This document shows, piece after piece, positions 12,201-23,789 of a DNA stretch of 64,000 nt. Position numbers and translations under genes: made by a program. Source of the stretch: Paralvinella palmiformis (lineage: Eukaryota; Annelida; Polychaeta; Terebellida; Alvinellidae); assembly GCA_025642065.1 (NCBI GenBank), contig JAODUP010000420.1, positions 62,001 through 126,000 of the forward strand, read 5' to 3'. The stretch's first letter is position 1. Each line of letters starts with the position of its first letter. Under the pieces are notes generated by a model. That model worked only from the letters and a program-made list of their open reading frames with translations. It did no database searches and was not told where the DNA came from.

Positions 12201-15200
12201 TCTATCAATCCATCGATATAATATGCATGCATCAGCTCACAATGTTTTGCAATTTAACTGTCTACATGTATTTTGATGAACGTGACATAATAATCATAAA
12301 ACAACAACAACAACATATCTAGTGTCACAGGTAGAATGTTTCCAATAATATCCACAATAACATCATGTAAATTACACATGTTTGTTTGCATGTCTCATAC
12401 CCATAAAATCAAGACAGGTCAGTTTTATGACTGGTAGATGTAAATTGGCCAATCCCCTAGTAAGAGGAGAAAATGACCATAAAATGAATCGTTGCCGTTG
12501 TTGTTGAGAGATGAAAATCAAACTACCTAGACTACACCACAGGTAACTTCAAGAGTTAACATTATAATGATTGGATGAGAAACATCGTGACTACCAGAGA
12601 CTTACCTTTCCAATTCATCACTGACCAGCATCAGATCAGTTTTCAGTGCGCCAGTCGATTTTAGATCAACATCGGCATTGCTGAAGTCTTTCTTTTCATG
12701 CCGACCTTCCTCTTCACCACCAGGAAGATGCTATGGTTAATATAGGAAGGCCACATAAATATTGTTATTCTACGGCCACTTTCATGCACAGGGTAGGCTA
12801 AAGGAAATCAAAACTGAAAACTGAGGGATGGAACTCTCTCCATGTCCAACAGTTTATACACTAATTATGACTATCCCATATATCTAGTAAATGTCACCGA
12901 ACAATTGTTTTGTTTAGAAATTGTCTTAAAAATTCTAATTTACTGTCAATTCAAAATATAAACTTTGCTATATCATAATTATTTAAGTCTGAACATGACA
13001 CGTTATGAATCTTCTGAAAATATAAAATGCTCTGAAACTGACTCCCTGCCAGGGTATTCCATCTCTATGTTTCCATACTGGTCCCGTATTAGTGAAGGAG
13101 AAAGAGGGTGCAATGGCTTGATGTGGGTAATCCCTGCTTTGGATGTGTAAATGTTGTGTTTATTAAACAAATCAAAGCAAAATGAAATTCAGACACACAA
13201 ACACAAACTTGTGCGACATGGAAGACATTCAGTAAAGAAATTAAAAACAAAACTTACCTGACTCACCTCATCTTTAACAAGTTTCTCACATCTAGCTAAC
13301 AGATCTTTAACTGACGTTGCGTTCTCTCACAATCATCTCTTTGACGTTGCTTTCTTCAGCTTTATAATCTTTCAGACATTTTCTGATATCGAACTCTTTA
13401 CCTCCATTCTCTGTCTGTTAATTAAAATGTGTGAATTAAACTACTTCACCACATTCATACAGAGACATCATAACAAATATCAAAGCTAGCCAATGAAAAT
13501 GCTCCAGTGGAGCACAAGACATAAATTAGCTAGACAAAATCTAGGCACTTAGGCACAAAAAACAAGATATTAAAATTATCAAAGCAAAAGAAATTACAAT
13601 TAATCACACTATTGATACAATAATTTAGTTTTAAATAAAATACATTTTTGCAACAGATACCATTATACCAGGATCATGTAACAAAAAACATGTAATATCT
13701 ATTTACCATAAAGTTAATCAAGCTACCATAGCCCCACAGAAAATATCAGTTTTTTCCAATTGAAGAGAAATGAAAAGGTTAGAAGACAGTGCTATAACAG
13801 TGAAATAGCAGGATGTAAATCAACTAGATTAAGAAACATGGATAACTAAGTTCAAATTAATAAAACCTGGATCACCCAAAATCATAGAACACGACGTTGA
13901 CGTGAAAGGCAACAAGTTGTTATTGGCACAGAAAAATGTCAAGGGATAAAATAAAAACATATCCAGGTATTCAGAAAGGCGTTTACACAAAGTAACCAAA
14001 TCAAGTGTGTGTATTTGTGTATGTGCCTGAAAATAATTATTTGATTTTGATGGCATCGTATATCGTATCTGAACATTGTTCTTATGCAAACACCAAAAGT
14101 CCCCCTCTAAGGTATCTTGCCAATGGTGAGGGAGCTTGTGTGTCTCAAGGACTCTGCAAACTATACTGGTGGTGGTGGGGGGGGCCTTGCCCATTGGCAG
14201 GTTAAACCAAGCCAGACATGTCTCAGAGGAGCGACAAGATGAAACCCAGCATCTGATCATCCGGGTTAGGGGTTTGGCATCGGGCTAACAACCCCACCCC
14301 GTAAAAACAAGCCCATTACGGAAACTACTAGAACAATAACATTGTTGTAGTAGTCTTACGTCCCACTGAGGACAAAGGAGATAAGAAGAACAAGAACCAA
14401 AAGTAATTCAGCATTTAACTAAATCAGTATCCTTATACCCTAAATAGGGTCAATCAGTGATGTGTTGGACCACAGATCACTACCACCTGTGTTCGAATCT
14501 CAGTGTGGGCATATCTAAAGGTTGTTTCATCTTTGGAGGTCGCTCGGCCCATTTAGCCTACCATGTGAACAAAAGTGGCCATTAAACACCAATCATCTTA
14601 TACCCAAAATATCTAAAACCAGGCACCCATGTCAGCCTGTTCGCCAATTGGCCGTACAAAGTAATGACCAAATAATATAAATTAAACTATTTAGCAAAAC
14701 AAATCAGGCTCGCAAATTAAACACCGGAAATAACTCGCATCCATTTCAAAAGAGCAACAGTGAAGTGGCATGCTTAACTGCAAAACACCAAAACAACATC
14801 TCTGTCATAAGCACCTGATATATGAAAGAGCTAACACTGTGTTAAGCTTCACAGGAGAAATGTGAATACAGAAAGATCATAGCAATCCTGAAAAGACAAG
14901 CTCAAATATGATCTGTTAGTTGAACACAGCATACATCTACAATGATAGAGATACAAACAGAAAAAAAACGATAGTTCAAATACGCAGATAAATTATTAGC
15001 TGAATAATTTATTACAGTGTTTTTTATTGGTTTGAATAGTCATGGATATTTAAATAAGCAGTAATTAATGCAGTGCGCTTAAAGCCTTTCTAACACTGAA
15101 TCATAAGCAGATGTCCATGAGCATGCACAAATATGTGTACACATACACACACACACATACAATCTATGATCAAATATTATAAGCACATAAAATCAAGCAT

Positions 15201-18200
15201 ACATTAAAATAAAGAATACTATATTAATAAATTAACATACATCACTTCCATAGAGACTGACTTGTCTCTTCACACTAAAAGCTGTGATGAGATCGTGGCC
15301 TGCACTCTGTAAGCTAGACTTAATTCCCTGAATTGTTGAGGTTTTCTTTGGTTTCACTTGGAGCTTATCAGCATTCTAAAACAACAAATTTATATATGTA
15401 TATAAACACACACACACACAACTCATATTTCTATTGGACTTAGTCCAGTCGTCAGAATCGACACATTTATTTCATCTATTAAACAGCATTTTACACTCTC
15501 CTGCCTGTTATAAAATATATAATCAAATCTATATAAAATGGATTATTGTGAATTATGGTAAAGAAAAGTCAACATAAGAAGTAAAGAGTGAATTGGGGCT
15601 TTATATAGCTTTGGTACTTGTCAGATCAGGAACTTATGGCTGTGGGGTTCCTTTCTACCGAAGTTCAAGAAATCATTGTAAACATCTGGACGAGTCCAGA
15701 AGCCCAACCTTGGTATTTTAACGATATTACAATAAACTGACTGCGATTAATTCGATCAACGATGTTCAGTCGAATCATCTTTAATCGATGTTCTTACCAT
15801 TTGCTTCCTGATCTTCCTCCTCGTCACAATTAACAAGACAATGATGATGATTAAGACGATCAGCAGCAGGAAGAAGAGAACACCGAAGACGACGGCTGCA
15901 TTCATTGCTGCGTTATTATTAGGAACGGCTAGAATGGAAATGAGTTATTTATGAAAAGTCCTTCTCATTGTTGTTAATGTTTACCCTAATGGGATATCTG
16001 TTGTAATTCATTAACATAATGGTTTACGGTGTATGTTTCTAGAGAGTTACTCACAATATACCACTGGCTGAGAAATGATCACAGGATCTGCCCCCACGAT
16101 TCCTGTCTTAATTCTAATCGCAATTGGAGCATTGGTGGCATTTTTTAAATCAATAAGGTCATCACACATCTCATGCATATTGTCACAGGACATTTCACCT
16201 GCATCCCTGCAATTATATGAAAAATATACACTATATACAGATCATGGTACAGACGCTGAACTAGTTTATAGATACTAACATGCATGATTGCTCTTGTTAT
16301 TATTAAACGTATTTACATTGGCTGGAGAAACATACTTATTTATCGAGGCAAGGAAGGACTTGTACCATATTATATTAAAAGACTAAACTGTAAACATCAT
16401 ACAGAGATGGTATCAGCTTGTCCAGGTGTTTAAATGTGCAACTCCCTTAACTGAAAAACTAGAATGGAAATTTTGTAGATCAGCTGAACTAGATGCAAAC
16501 TATAATAATCAATCATGACTAACAAACAAGCCAAATCTAGGATTTAAAACTCAAGACCCTATTATTATGGTTATTGAAATAAGGTTTTGCAATTTTTTTT
16601 GAAAATTAGAATACAATGCAATAGGCTTAAAACAAATACATGTATAAAAAATAATAGGGTATTATGAAACATGGAGAGATCTTTTAAATCTTTCATATTA
16701 TAATCATTTATTCATATTACAAACATCAGAATAATGAATTCCTGGTTATTACAAATATATGACAAACAGAAAATTACCCAATTATTTGTCACTCATTGCC
16801 TGCAAGTTATGCCATGTTTCATAATAGAGCTACACAGATGATGTTATTATGCACAATATCTGTGCGAGTGTTTACTTTTATCTGGTGTTCTCTAGCAAAC
16901 AAAGTACTTAGGCAAAGCGGATGAACTGATTTGATACTGTCGGTGCTAAATCAATGACTGAAATTGTAAAATGTGTTAAACAGATATGCTAGATTTAGAT
17001 AAAATATTGGTGCATGTAGAAGTGTGTGTCTGGGAATATCCAATCCCCTCGGTAACTTAACCACCTTTGTAAATGGACCACTTTTTCACCGCCTTAAATT
17101 ATTGCTATGTTTTAAAACTGTATTTTTCTTCTATAATTGGACCACCTCCCAACTCCATACTTCGACCTATGATCTCCGTTTGTCATCTTGTATGTTGACC
17201 AGAGGCACAACTTGTAGCCATGTTTATGTTCACTTTTGCATATTTTAATTTAATTGGATGCTTGCCATCTGACTTCTGGCCAATTTGGGTCGTTTGCAGC
17301 TGGAGTTAAAATGACGGTGTCAGAAAGAAGCCACGCATGTTTGCTGGCTGTGTGACTAGCTTGGGCTTAACCGTGTGAAAACAACACGAGTTAATGTAAA
17401 ATGCCTCTTTATATGACTTATAAAAACACAATTTCCTTTCATGTTCAGAGAACCAATAAACTGACAAATCATCATGTGTATAAATAAGACAGCAGTCCTG
17501 TCAATGCATTATTTAGAATATTGATTTTTTTACAGTGAGCTCCGGTGGCCTAGCGGTTACAGGTTCGAACCCCGTAAGAGATTGAAACTTTTCCAGGAAT
17601 TAATTTCTCAGCTCACTACATCATGGGTGGATGACCACATTAAATGGCGCTGCCGTCTCCACTGAATTATTTAAAATAAAGGGGGACATTAAAAACCCCG
17701 AGGATGTAAAACACTCTGGCAGTGACCAGGGTATTTCGGCTCCATCTTTCCGTACTGCTCCCCTGTGAGTGGTGGGGGAGGAGGTTTCTCAACCACTCCA
17801 ACTAGAGGCTGTGCTGATTAAGTGACAGTCTGGGGATTCTCCCCGAACAACAAAACAAAACAAAACCAATGGGTAAATCAGTTCTCCTGTTATCTTTTCC
17901 CTTGTATACCAACCCATATCTCTGGCATGATATAAAATGGTAACTAATCAAACACCTTGTGTAATTATGAAAGTAATCACAGATTACGATTATATTTACA
18001 ATGTAATCGATTATTATTACATTGCATCTGGAAATGGCAATTATGATTACTTGAAATCATGTAATCGATTACAATCAATAACAATTAATAGTAATAATTA
18101 CAAACTTTCTATAGTGCCAATATCTGCAGAAAAAATCGAGCTCAATGGCACACCTAGATTACCAATTATGTTTACCCCAACCCTGGTCTGTAGCATATTG

Positions 18201-21200
18201 TGTGTTCATCTGTCAAACTGCTGAAATAGTCCCATTTATGTTGATGAATAACAGAATAATAAGCTTAGTTTATTTACAAAGTCTGGCAGCCAGAGACACA
18301 ATGACATGTTTATCTTGCTGTGAAATAGCTCAACTTGATACACCTACAACAAACCATGTATATAATAGCAATGGACAGACATAGATCTGCTATTCATTTT
18401 AATGGATTCACCCCTGCTGCATTATGGTATAGTGCCCATACTGGAGTGGGTGGGAATTCATGTTAAAAGTAGAAAGATCTGGTGACATCTTCAGCTATTT
18501 TATACTTGAGTTATGATATTAATCATAACATTGTCATGATAAATTAGTAATATCCTTAAATTTCTAATAGTTTTAACCCCTTTAATCCCCACACAATTTC
18601 ATGAAGCAATGATATATTACAGCGTATGAAAGATGCTATTAAGAGTACTGTTATTCTAAAAGTAATACCTTGTTATGGTGACTGTTGAAGGAGGAAAGGA
18701 TCCACTTAATTTAATGCTGACGTTTACTGGCTTGTCGGTCTTAAGTACAGGTAGTTTCAAATGACTACCTCCACTCAGGTCAAGGTTATTCACCTTACCA
18801 TTAACAGCCACTGAAAACTTCAAATCACCTGGTACACCACAGGAAAGAAAGAAAAAAAAGTCAACAAATGAAATAGATAAACATATGTAATATAAGAAAG
18901 TGATGATTAATTCTTAAATACAATGAACAATATAGGATTTTAGCCAAAGAATTGAGACAACATTAATCTGAATGAATGGGTGAATATCCTAAAGACACGA
19001 AGTGGTGAGGACATAACAGTTCCACGATGACCCGATCCACATTAAATTTAGCTCGTTTTTAAGGCGCACCGTGGATGACAAATGTCTGAAATAAATTCTG
19101 ACAACTTCTTGTCTATGCTTTGCAACGCGTTCCACGGTGAAATAATCTGAGGAGGAAGCCACTTTAATGTAGGAAATCTCTGCAGAAAGAGACCAAGTTG
19201 TTCTCTCTGTAAACAATACCCTGGATCCTTCAAAGTTTTAAATGCAGTGAATAATTGGTGAATCAAAAGTGAAGGGATCGGCTAAAACATGCCAAATAAT
19301 GAATAGTTTGAATTATCTCTGAACATATAACCTAACAAAACTATTAACTAAACCCATACAGTATGTTGAAATAACAGGGCTCTCGTTTACGCTGGCAGTG
19401 ATAGAATGACAGACTTGATTGCATCTAGATTATTAGTATAGTTATAATTTGTATAAAACATTTACCACAGCCCCAAAGAAAATGGCTAAAAATATCACTT
19501 TAAAACTATTGTAAAGAAAAGACCGGAGGAGCACGTCTTCTACAGAACTTTGCACACAATCATCTTAAAATAAACTTACGCGAGTAAACCTTGACAACTG
19601 TTTGAGAATCCTCTCTCTTTATCTTGTGTCCGGTGTCCAACATCATCACGTAGATACCAGAATCTTTGAGTTTTGCCCATTTTCTAATGCCACCGCTGCA
19701 AGGTTCCTGGGTTTTCGTAAAGTGCCATGGTTCCATCCCCTCGTATTCATATCGGTCACCATATTCGTCATATGCCATGAAGGTCCTACCCCTGTCGGTA
19801 TCGTTGACCGCATATTCCCAGTGACAGGGAGGAATACGTTCGTCCTCATTATATGCAATCCACTTTATGGTTAGTTCCTCTCCCTCAAGAATATTAACTT
19901 TAGGAGTAGCTGACTTAAGATACACTGAAAAATAAAACATACTGATCAGTGATGTGGATTATCTTCCAACCAAAGACACATGCAGACATTAATAGATCTG
20001 ACATATCACGTTAGAGAGAGCCAGAATAATGATAATGTTTGGGATCTGGGGGGGGGGGGAAGCAGTTACTCCTCCTGATAGCAACATTACAGAATTATTT
20101 CACATCTATACATAGTACTTTCAGTAGGCTGCATATAACTTCTAATCTTACATTGTCAACAAATAAATTGAATGGTAATTACAGTTTTTCTATAATTTAA
20201 CCAGGGACCACTGTGTTATATGGATATATCTGGCTAATAAATACATATAACTACTACTACTAGCTGTGTATACACTAACTGTACTAAATGATTCAGGCGT
20301 TATCAATCAAAATTTATTTGTGTAAAACAAAAATAATTGAAATCACAGCTACTTCGAAGTATGTTTGGATAGCTTTTTTTAAACTGTGCGAGATTTCTGT
20401 CAAATAAGAATACATTCTTCAGTTTTAATTTAACAAAATTATAATGGAACTAATGAATTTCTGGTGTATGTTGATGCACTGAGATAAGAACTAATGCGTT
20501 GAATTCAGTTGTTCAGCCTTGGTGCTGGCCACACCTAGGTCACGTGACTGGGGAGCATCTGCCAAGGGAAACAAATTTCACCAACACCTGCATGAGCAGG
20601 ATTTGAACCTGTAACCTGGGCGTTTCTAGCCCAGTGCTCTAACAACTGCACTATCAGAATTCCCAGTGAGAGCTAATAAAGAAATATGTTAGTAGGCAGA
20701 CCACTTCATCATATTAACCATCTCTGGTTAGGACATGAAGGGGGCAATCAGTGGAAGCTAAAATCACATGGCTACTTGTTATTGGTCAAGCTAAAGCATT
20801 TGAATGGCTTAATACTAACTAGGCAGGGGTCATTTAAACAACACGTCACTGAATGAATTAAATTATGACCTGCTGTATAATTTCAGTTTACTGCCTTTTT
20901 GAATGTTAATAAAAAGCGAGTACAGTTACAATGAATATTTCTAGTGAAAAATCTATATATATATCAGAAAAAGAGATTTTAGGTCCCAGTTGGTCTATCT
21001 GTCCGTTGTTTAATAATAAACATTGTCAGTGTGTCTCGTATATATATATATATACACCCTAATAATAAATAACGTATGTATTATATTATCTGTCTAGAAA
21101 GCTCCCATCTTAAAGACTGGGTGTGTAGCTTTTATTTATAGCTCTTTACAACTGTTTATAATTTTTGTTCTAGTCGGTCCTCACATCATCTAAAAGTGAA

Positions 21201-21868
21201 TCTAGAAAAAACATTTCTGTTTTACAATAGTCCGCTGATGTAAATATTGTATTGTTCTACATGAAAAAGCTTTTCAACTGTAATAATTATTTACACATGT
21301 GATGCAAGCCTGGAGAAATGAATTTGAATAACGTGCATTAAACACATCAGCCGGTCATTCATCCAAGTATGTTGTGGTCTAGATTGATGGTACTCACTTA
21401 AACTGATGACTTCAGAATGTTGAACTATAGCATTTGTTCTAACGATGGGTCAGAATATGAATTTTGAAATAAATATGATGAACTCACATCCCTGCCAGGC
21501 AGATGGGTCAACTCTTATTTATCCCGATTTTTATTATAAATTCAGCTATTTTTTAACATCCACATTCGCAACAAATCTGGAACGGATGAGTTAGGTTTTT
21601 TTTCAGTTAGTCACTACAATGTTATAAAAATGTGTTACGGTTATGACCCATACTAAAATAATACCTGTCAATCCACAATCAGATGTAAATCATTGAACTA
21701 CTAACATGATCACAGGGATAGCATCATTACGGAAATATTATTAAGTTTACTATGGTACAGATACAAAACTTAAAACAAGGAAAACCAAAACAACTAACCA
21801 GCTGCCTCTGATCTGTACACAAACACCAATAGCACAAACCACGCGACAATTTGTACAGTAATGGACAT
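9066..21868 (-). CDS. Uncharacterised Ig-like type I transmembrane protein (11 exons)
   Basis: CDS exons (minus strand) are 21868-21799, 19924-19580, 18828-18669, 16206-16055, 15928-15798, 15375-15241, 13414-13258, 12730-12606, 11090-10913, 10118-10071 and 9164-9066. Every junction is GT-AG and every phase fits. Allowing for one extra base in exon 7, the model is about 532 aa. Residues 1-22 are a signal peptide (hydrophobic AWFVLLVFV). Residues 24-138 form an Ig-like domain with a KDSGIY F-strand motif but Met where the usual Cys follows. Residues 139-242 form a second beta-rich domain, and 253-277 the membrane helix before an RRKIRK stop-transfer. The 255-residue tail is rich in Lys/Glu/Asp, with an acidic stretch and a terminal helix of coiled-coil type. 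Sequons NDT, NVS and NAT lie outside the membrane. I recognise no family; a surface receptor or adhesion role is inferred. Confidence 0.82.
9223..9261. repeat. (GT)n microsatellite
   Basis: About 19 uninterrupted GT units, in the 3' part of the Ig-like TM gene (intron 10). Confidence 0.95.
10071..10118 (-). CDS. Ig-like TM gene exon 10 (48 nt)
   Basis: A small phase 0-0 exon, LLERKYSKSQEILLEY, with leucines spaced as in a coiled coil. It has a strong TTTTTTACAG acceptor and a GTGAGT donor. Confidence 0.68.
10913..11090 (-). CDS. Ig-like TM gene exon 9: acidic segment
   Basis: Encodes a Glu/Asp/Asn-rich stretch including NDEEDINENEHGDE. Two ends are possible. A weak donor GTAAAT after 10913 keeps phase 0 into exon 10. 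Without splicing the frame stays open to a TAA at 10864-10862, adding 16 residues. The spliced form is preferred because exons 10 and 11 then fit. Confidence 0.72.
11177..11345 (+). mobile_element. Degenerate tRNA-derived SINE, family 5
   Basis: GGATGGCTCAGTTGGTACAG matches a tRNA D-arm/box A, and GGGTTGAAATTCTG lies at box B distance. A non-tRNA body follows to about 11345. It lies in an intron of the Ig-like TM gene, opposite to its direction. It is old, with no second copy here. Confidence 0.5.
12606..12730 (-). CDS. Ig-like TM gene exon 8
   Basis: A charged tail segment with HLPGGEEEGRHEKKD at the start and LVSDELER at the end. The acceptor is CATAG, the donor GTAAGT, and the phase runs 0 to 2. 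Confidence 0.8.
13258..13414 (-). CDS. Ig-like TM gene exon 7, with a +1 frameshift
   Basis: The first 35 codons read openly (TENGGKEFDIRK...) and then meet TAA at 13309-13307. One base less near 13321-13320 restores an open helical frame, VKDLLARCEKLVKDE, to the donor. The exon is 157 nt, one more than a phase 0-0 exon would be. Two donors lie nine bases apart: GTGAGT after 13267 and GTAAGT after 13258. Confidence 0.7.
14090..14400 (+). mobile_element. Probable 5' fragment of a non-LTR retrotransposon
   Basis: The block contains GGTTAGGGGTTTGGCATCGG followed by a CTAACAACCCCACCCCGTAA motif, which I recall from the 5' part of RTE-like elements in invertebrate genomes. No intact endonuclease or RT follows. 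The assignment rests on memory of the motif only. Confidence 0.35.
14460..14606 (+). mobile_element. tRNA-derived SINE family 2, 5'-truncated copy
   Basis: Collinear with 41803-42003 from TGTTGGACCACAGATCACTA through the box B-like GTGTTCGAATC to GGAGGTCGCTCGGCCCATTT and AAAAGTGGCC. The first tRNA half with box A is missing. Confidence 0.8.
15241..15375 (-). CDS. Ig-like TM gene exon 6: juxtamembrane tail
   Basis: A clean phase 0-0 exon of 45 codons. It is Lys- and Ser-rich, with KLQVKPKKTST and SVKRQVSLYGSD. The acceptor is TTTTAG and the donor GTATGT. Confidence 0.82.
15798..15928 (-). CDS. Ig-like TM gene exon 5: transmembrane helix
   Basis: Encodes an uninterrupted Val/Leu/Ile/Phe run of about 25 residues followed by TRRKIRKQM, fixing a single-pass type I topology. 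Acceptor TTCTAG, donor GTAAGA, phase 1 to 0. Confidence 0.9.
16055..16206 (-). CDS. Ig-like TM gene exon 4: membrane-proximal segment
   Basis: Carries two cysteines 10 residues apart (MSCDN and EMCDD), a NAT sequon and a beta-rich end ISQPVVY. Phase 2 to phase 1. The acceptor is TTGCAG and the donor GTGAGT. Confidence 0.82.
17333..18190 (+). repeat. Large dispersed repeat, copy 2, containing a SINE
   Basis: Matches 5033-5746 on both sides of the SINE (shared GGGCTTAACCGTGTGAAAAC, GGCATGATATAA and GATTACGATTA blocks) and ends at a TTTACCCCAACCC like that of copy 1. About 100 extra bases lie near its 3' end. Confidence 0.7.
17537..17868 (+). mobile_element. tRNA-derived SINE family 1, copy 2, internal deletion in the tRNA head
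   Basis: AGCTCCGGTGGCCTAGCGGTTACAGGTTCGAACC joins box A directly to box B. About 30 bases present in the other copies are missing between them. The body and the GGGGATTCTCCCCG tail are kept. Confidence 0.82.
18669..18828 (-). CDS. Ig-like TM gene exon 3
   Basis: Encodes beta-strand-like sequence with KFSVAVNGKV, a PVNVSIKL glycosylation site and STVTITR. Phase 1 to phase 2. The acceptor is preceded by a strong pyrimidine tract, and the donor is GTATTA, a weak one. Confidence 0.78.
19580..19924 (-). CDS. Ig-like TM gene exon 2: Ig-like domain
   Basis: A whole domain in one phase 1-1 exon of 345 nt, as is common for Ig domains. A LEGEELTIKW B-strand-like start and an LKDSGIYVMM F-strand-like end are visible. 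The cysteines lie at PPCHW and EPCSG instead of the usual B and F positions. The acceptor is TTTTTCAG and the donor GTAAGT. Confidence 0.88.
20515..20668 (-). mobile_element. tRNA-derived SINE family 3, copy 1
   Basis: On the minus strand, ATAGTGCAGTTGTTAGAGCA (box A-like) is followed by CAGGTTCAAATCCTG (box B-like). The body then runs through TTGGTGAAATTTG to GGTGTGGCC. The copy at 22998-23150 shares the layout. Confidence 0.65.
21799..21868 (-). CDS. Ig-like TM gene exon 1: signal peptide
   Basis: ATG followed by a hydrophobic core AWFVLLVFVY and a small-residue region SEAAG, a typical cleavable signal peptide. The donor is GTTAGT and the exon ends in phase 1. Confidence 0.8.
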
Positions 21869-22507
21869 GTCCACTGATCTAGGTTAGAAAAAAAAGAATA
21901 AAAAATAATTAATAAAAATTATAATACTTAAACATAAAATATAAAAACATCTAGGATATTGTGGCACGCTGGACATATTTCTCTCTCCGAACGACGTAAT
22001 TGTTCCTTAGGTTAGGATCGACTAGGTATCGAGTCAGACTAGGATGGCTTCAACACTTTATCCAGCTCATCATAATTCAACTCTATCCGGTAGCGCAGTG
22101 TTAGGCTTTTAGCCGGAGAACCATTCAATCATCGAGATGGACTGTACAAAATTAGTTTATATCGTTGAAAATCTTTACCAGGATGGATGGTGTACCAAAC
22201 AATCCAATAGTAACGTTATCCATTCTAGTTATGCAACTGTACGGCCATCTTTGAAGGGGCTTCTAGTGAGAGTGCTTAATTGACTATAAATTGTTATTAT
22301 ATTTTCTATATCATTATATCAATGAAGTTCAACGGTATCAACAAATTTCAGCTTTCAAACGGAAACAAATCCCACCAGAAACACTCAGTTTTCAAATGTT
22401 TTGCATGAGAAGATGCCTATCCCTCTCTCAGTGGGGAGGGAAAGACACATTATCGGTGAGTTATATACATGTTCGGCCTTAGGATTGATCATACCTAGGA
22501 CATAACA

Positions 22508-22556
22508 TATATAATAAAGCTCCCTTACTAGCAGGAGCCATTCAAATGTGCTATAT
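22508..22556 (-). mobile_element. LINE 3' tail fragment
   Basis: On the minus strand this reads TTTGAATGGCTCCTGCTAGT followed by AAGGGAGCTTTATTA, the shared 3' end of the CR1/L2-like LINE seen at 31908-31953. Confidence 0.7.
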
Positions 22557-22997
22557 AGTGAAATCCCGAATATGATACATCCATACCCATATTAGGAAAT
22601 GTAGAATGATTGATGTTATTTATTAGAAAGTAACAATAAACAGGTCTGTTTTGGAACAGACTTAAACTTTAAAAGAGATCTACCTCTAATCTCCCCCAAC
22701 AAACTGTCCCATAGAGTGGGGGTTGTCAGGGTACATAAACAATTAAAACATGAATTAAGCCAAGAAACAGGTACTCATAAAACTCAGTTTGATAGTATCT
22801 GATTTGGAAATCACCATCATTCAATGTAATTTTCAAAGAATTGAGATGATATAACACTGTGTTGTGTATTTACCTTAAATCCTCGAAATATATATACATA
22901 CCATATAATATGGAGTTACAATAGTCTAATTGAGATGTAACAGAAGTATGGATCACTGTAACAAGTCTGTCTGGTATCAAGATTGGGAATGTGTGGT

Positions 22998-23150
22998 TTG
23001 TTTAGTCCTGGTGTTTGTCATATCTGGGACACACAGTCAATGGAGTAACTCCACAGGGATGTATTCCACAAACACAAGCCTGATTTGAACCCACATCCTG
23101 GAGGTTTGCACTGCAATACTCTAACTACTGCACTAATCCACAAATGGAGC
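22998..23150 (-). mobile_element. tRNA-derived SINE family 3, copy 2
   Basis: On the minus strand, TAGTGCAGTAGTTAGAGTAT resembles box A and TGGGTTCAAATCAGG box B. The 3' body parallels 20515-20668. Confidence 0.6.
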
Positions 23151-23789
23151 ATATTATGATACTTAATAATCAATAGAATTTTTGCTGACACATTTGGAGT
23201 GATGAAAGATTCATCATTGTTTAATAGCGGTGTTTACAGGTAATTGATATATTTTTCTAGTGAAGTAAAAAGGTAACATTTGCTTCAGCATCTTTCAAAT
23301 TTGAAACATTTTGAGTGATCATAGCTAAATAACAGCAAAATATCCAAGAAACAAGAAAAATTTGATTCAACAATATTTACAGGTGTATGTCATCAGTAAT
23401 ATTAAATGCCATATTGTGATACCAAGAGAGCATGTGTACATTGTGTAAATCAAAGAATAAAAAATTAATCCTACAATACACCAGATAACAAACATTGGAC
23501 ACATGACAAAAGATCCCATAATAAACATACAAACTAGTTCTGATCCATAACTATTCACTTAATACTTTTTGAGTTTCAGCTAAAGTGCACATCTAAGTTT
23601 ATGAAATTGCTATTAGACACCTTAACATTACTAGACAGATGATATGAGAAGACGAAGTTACTGTATCACTGACAGTCTGGCTATTATGGTTTCATGTTAG
23701 AGTAAATAGTGTGCTAAATCATCATTAAAGGTGACGGGAAAAGAAATTTCACATTTAGAAGTAAATATAATGTAACAAACAATTATATT

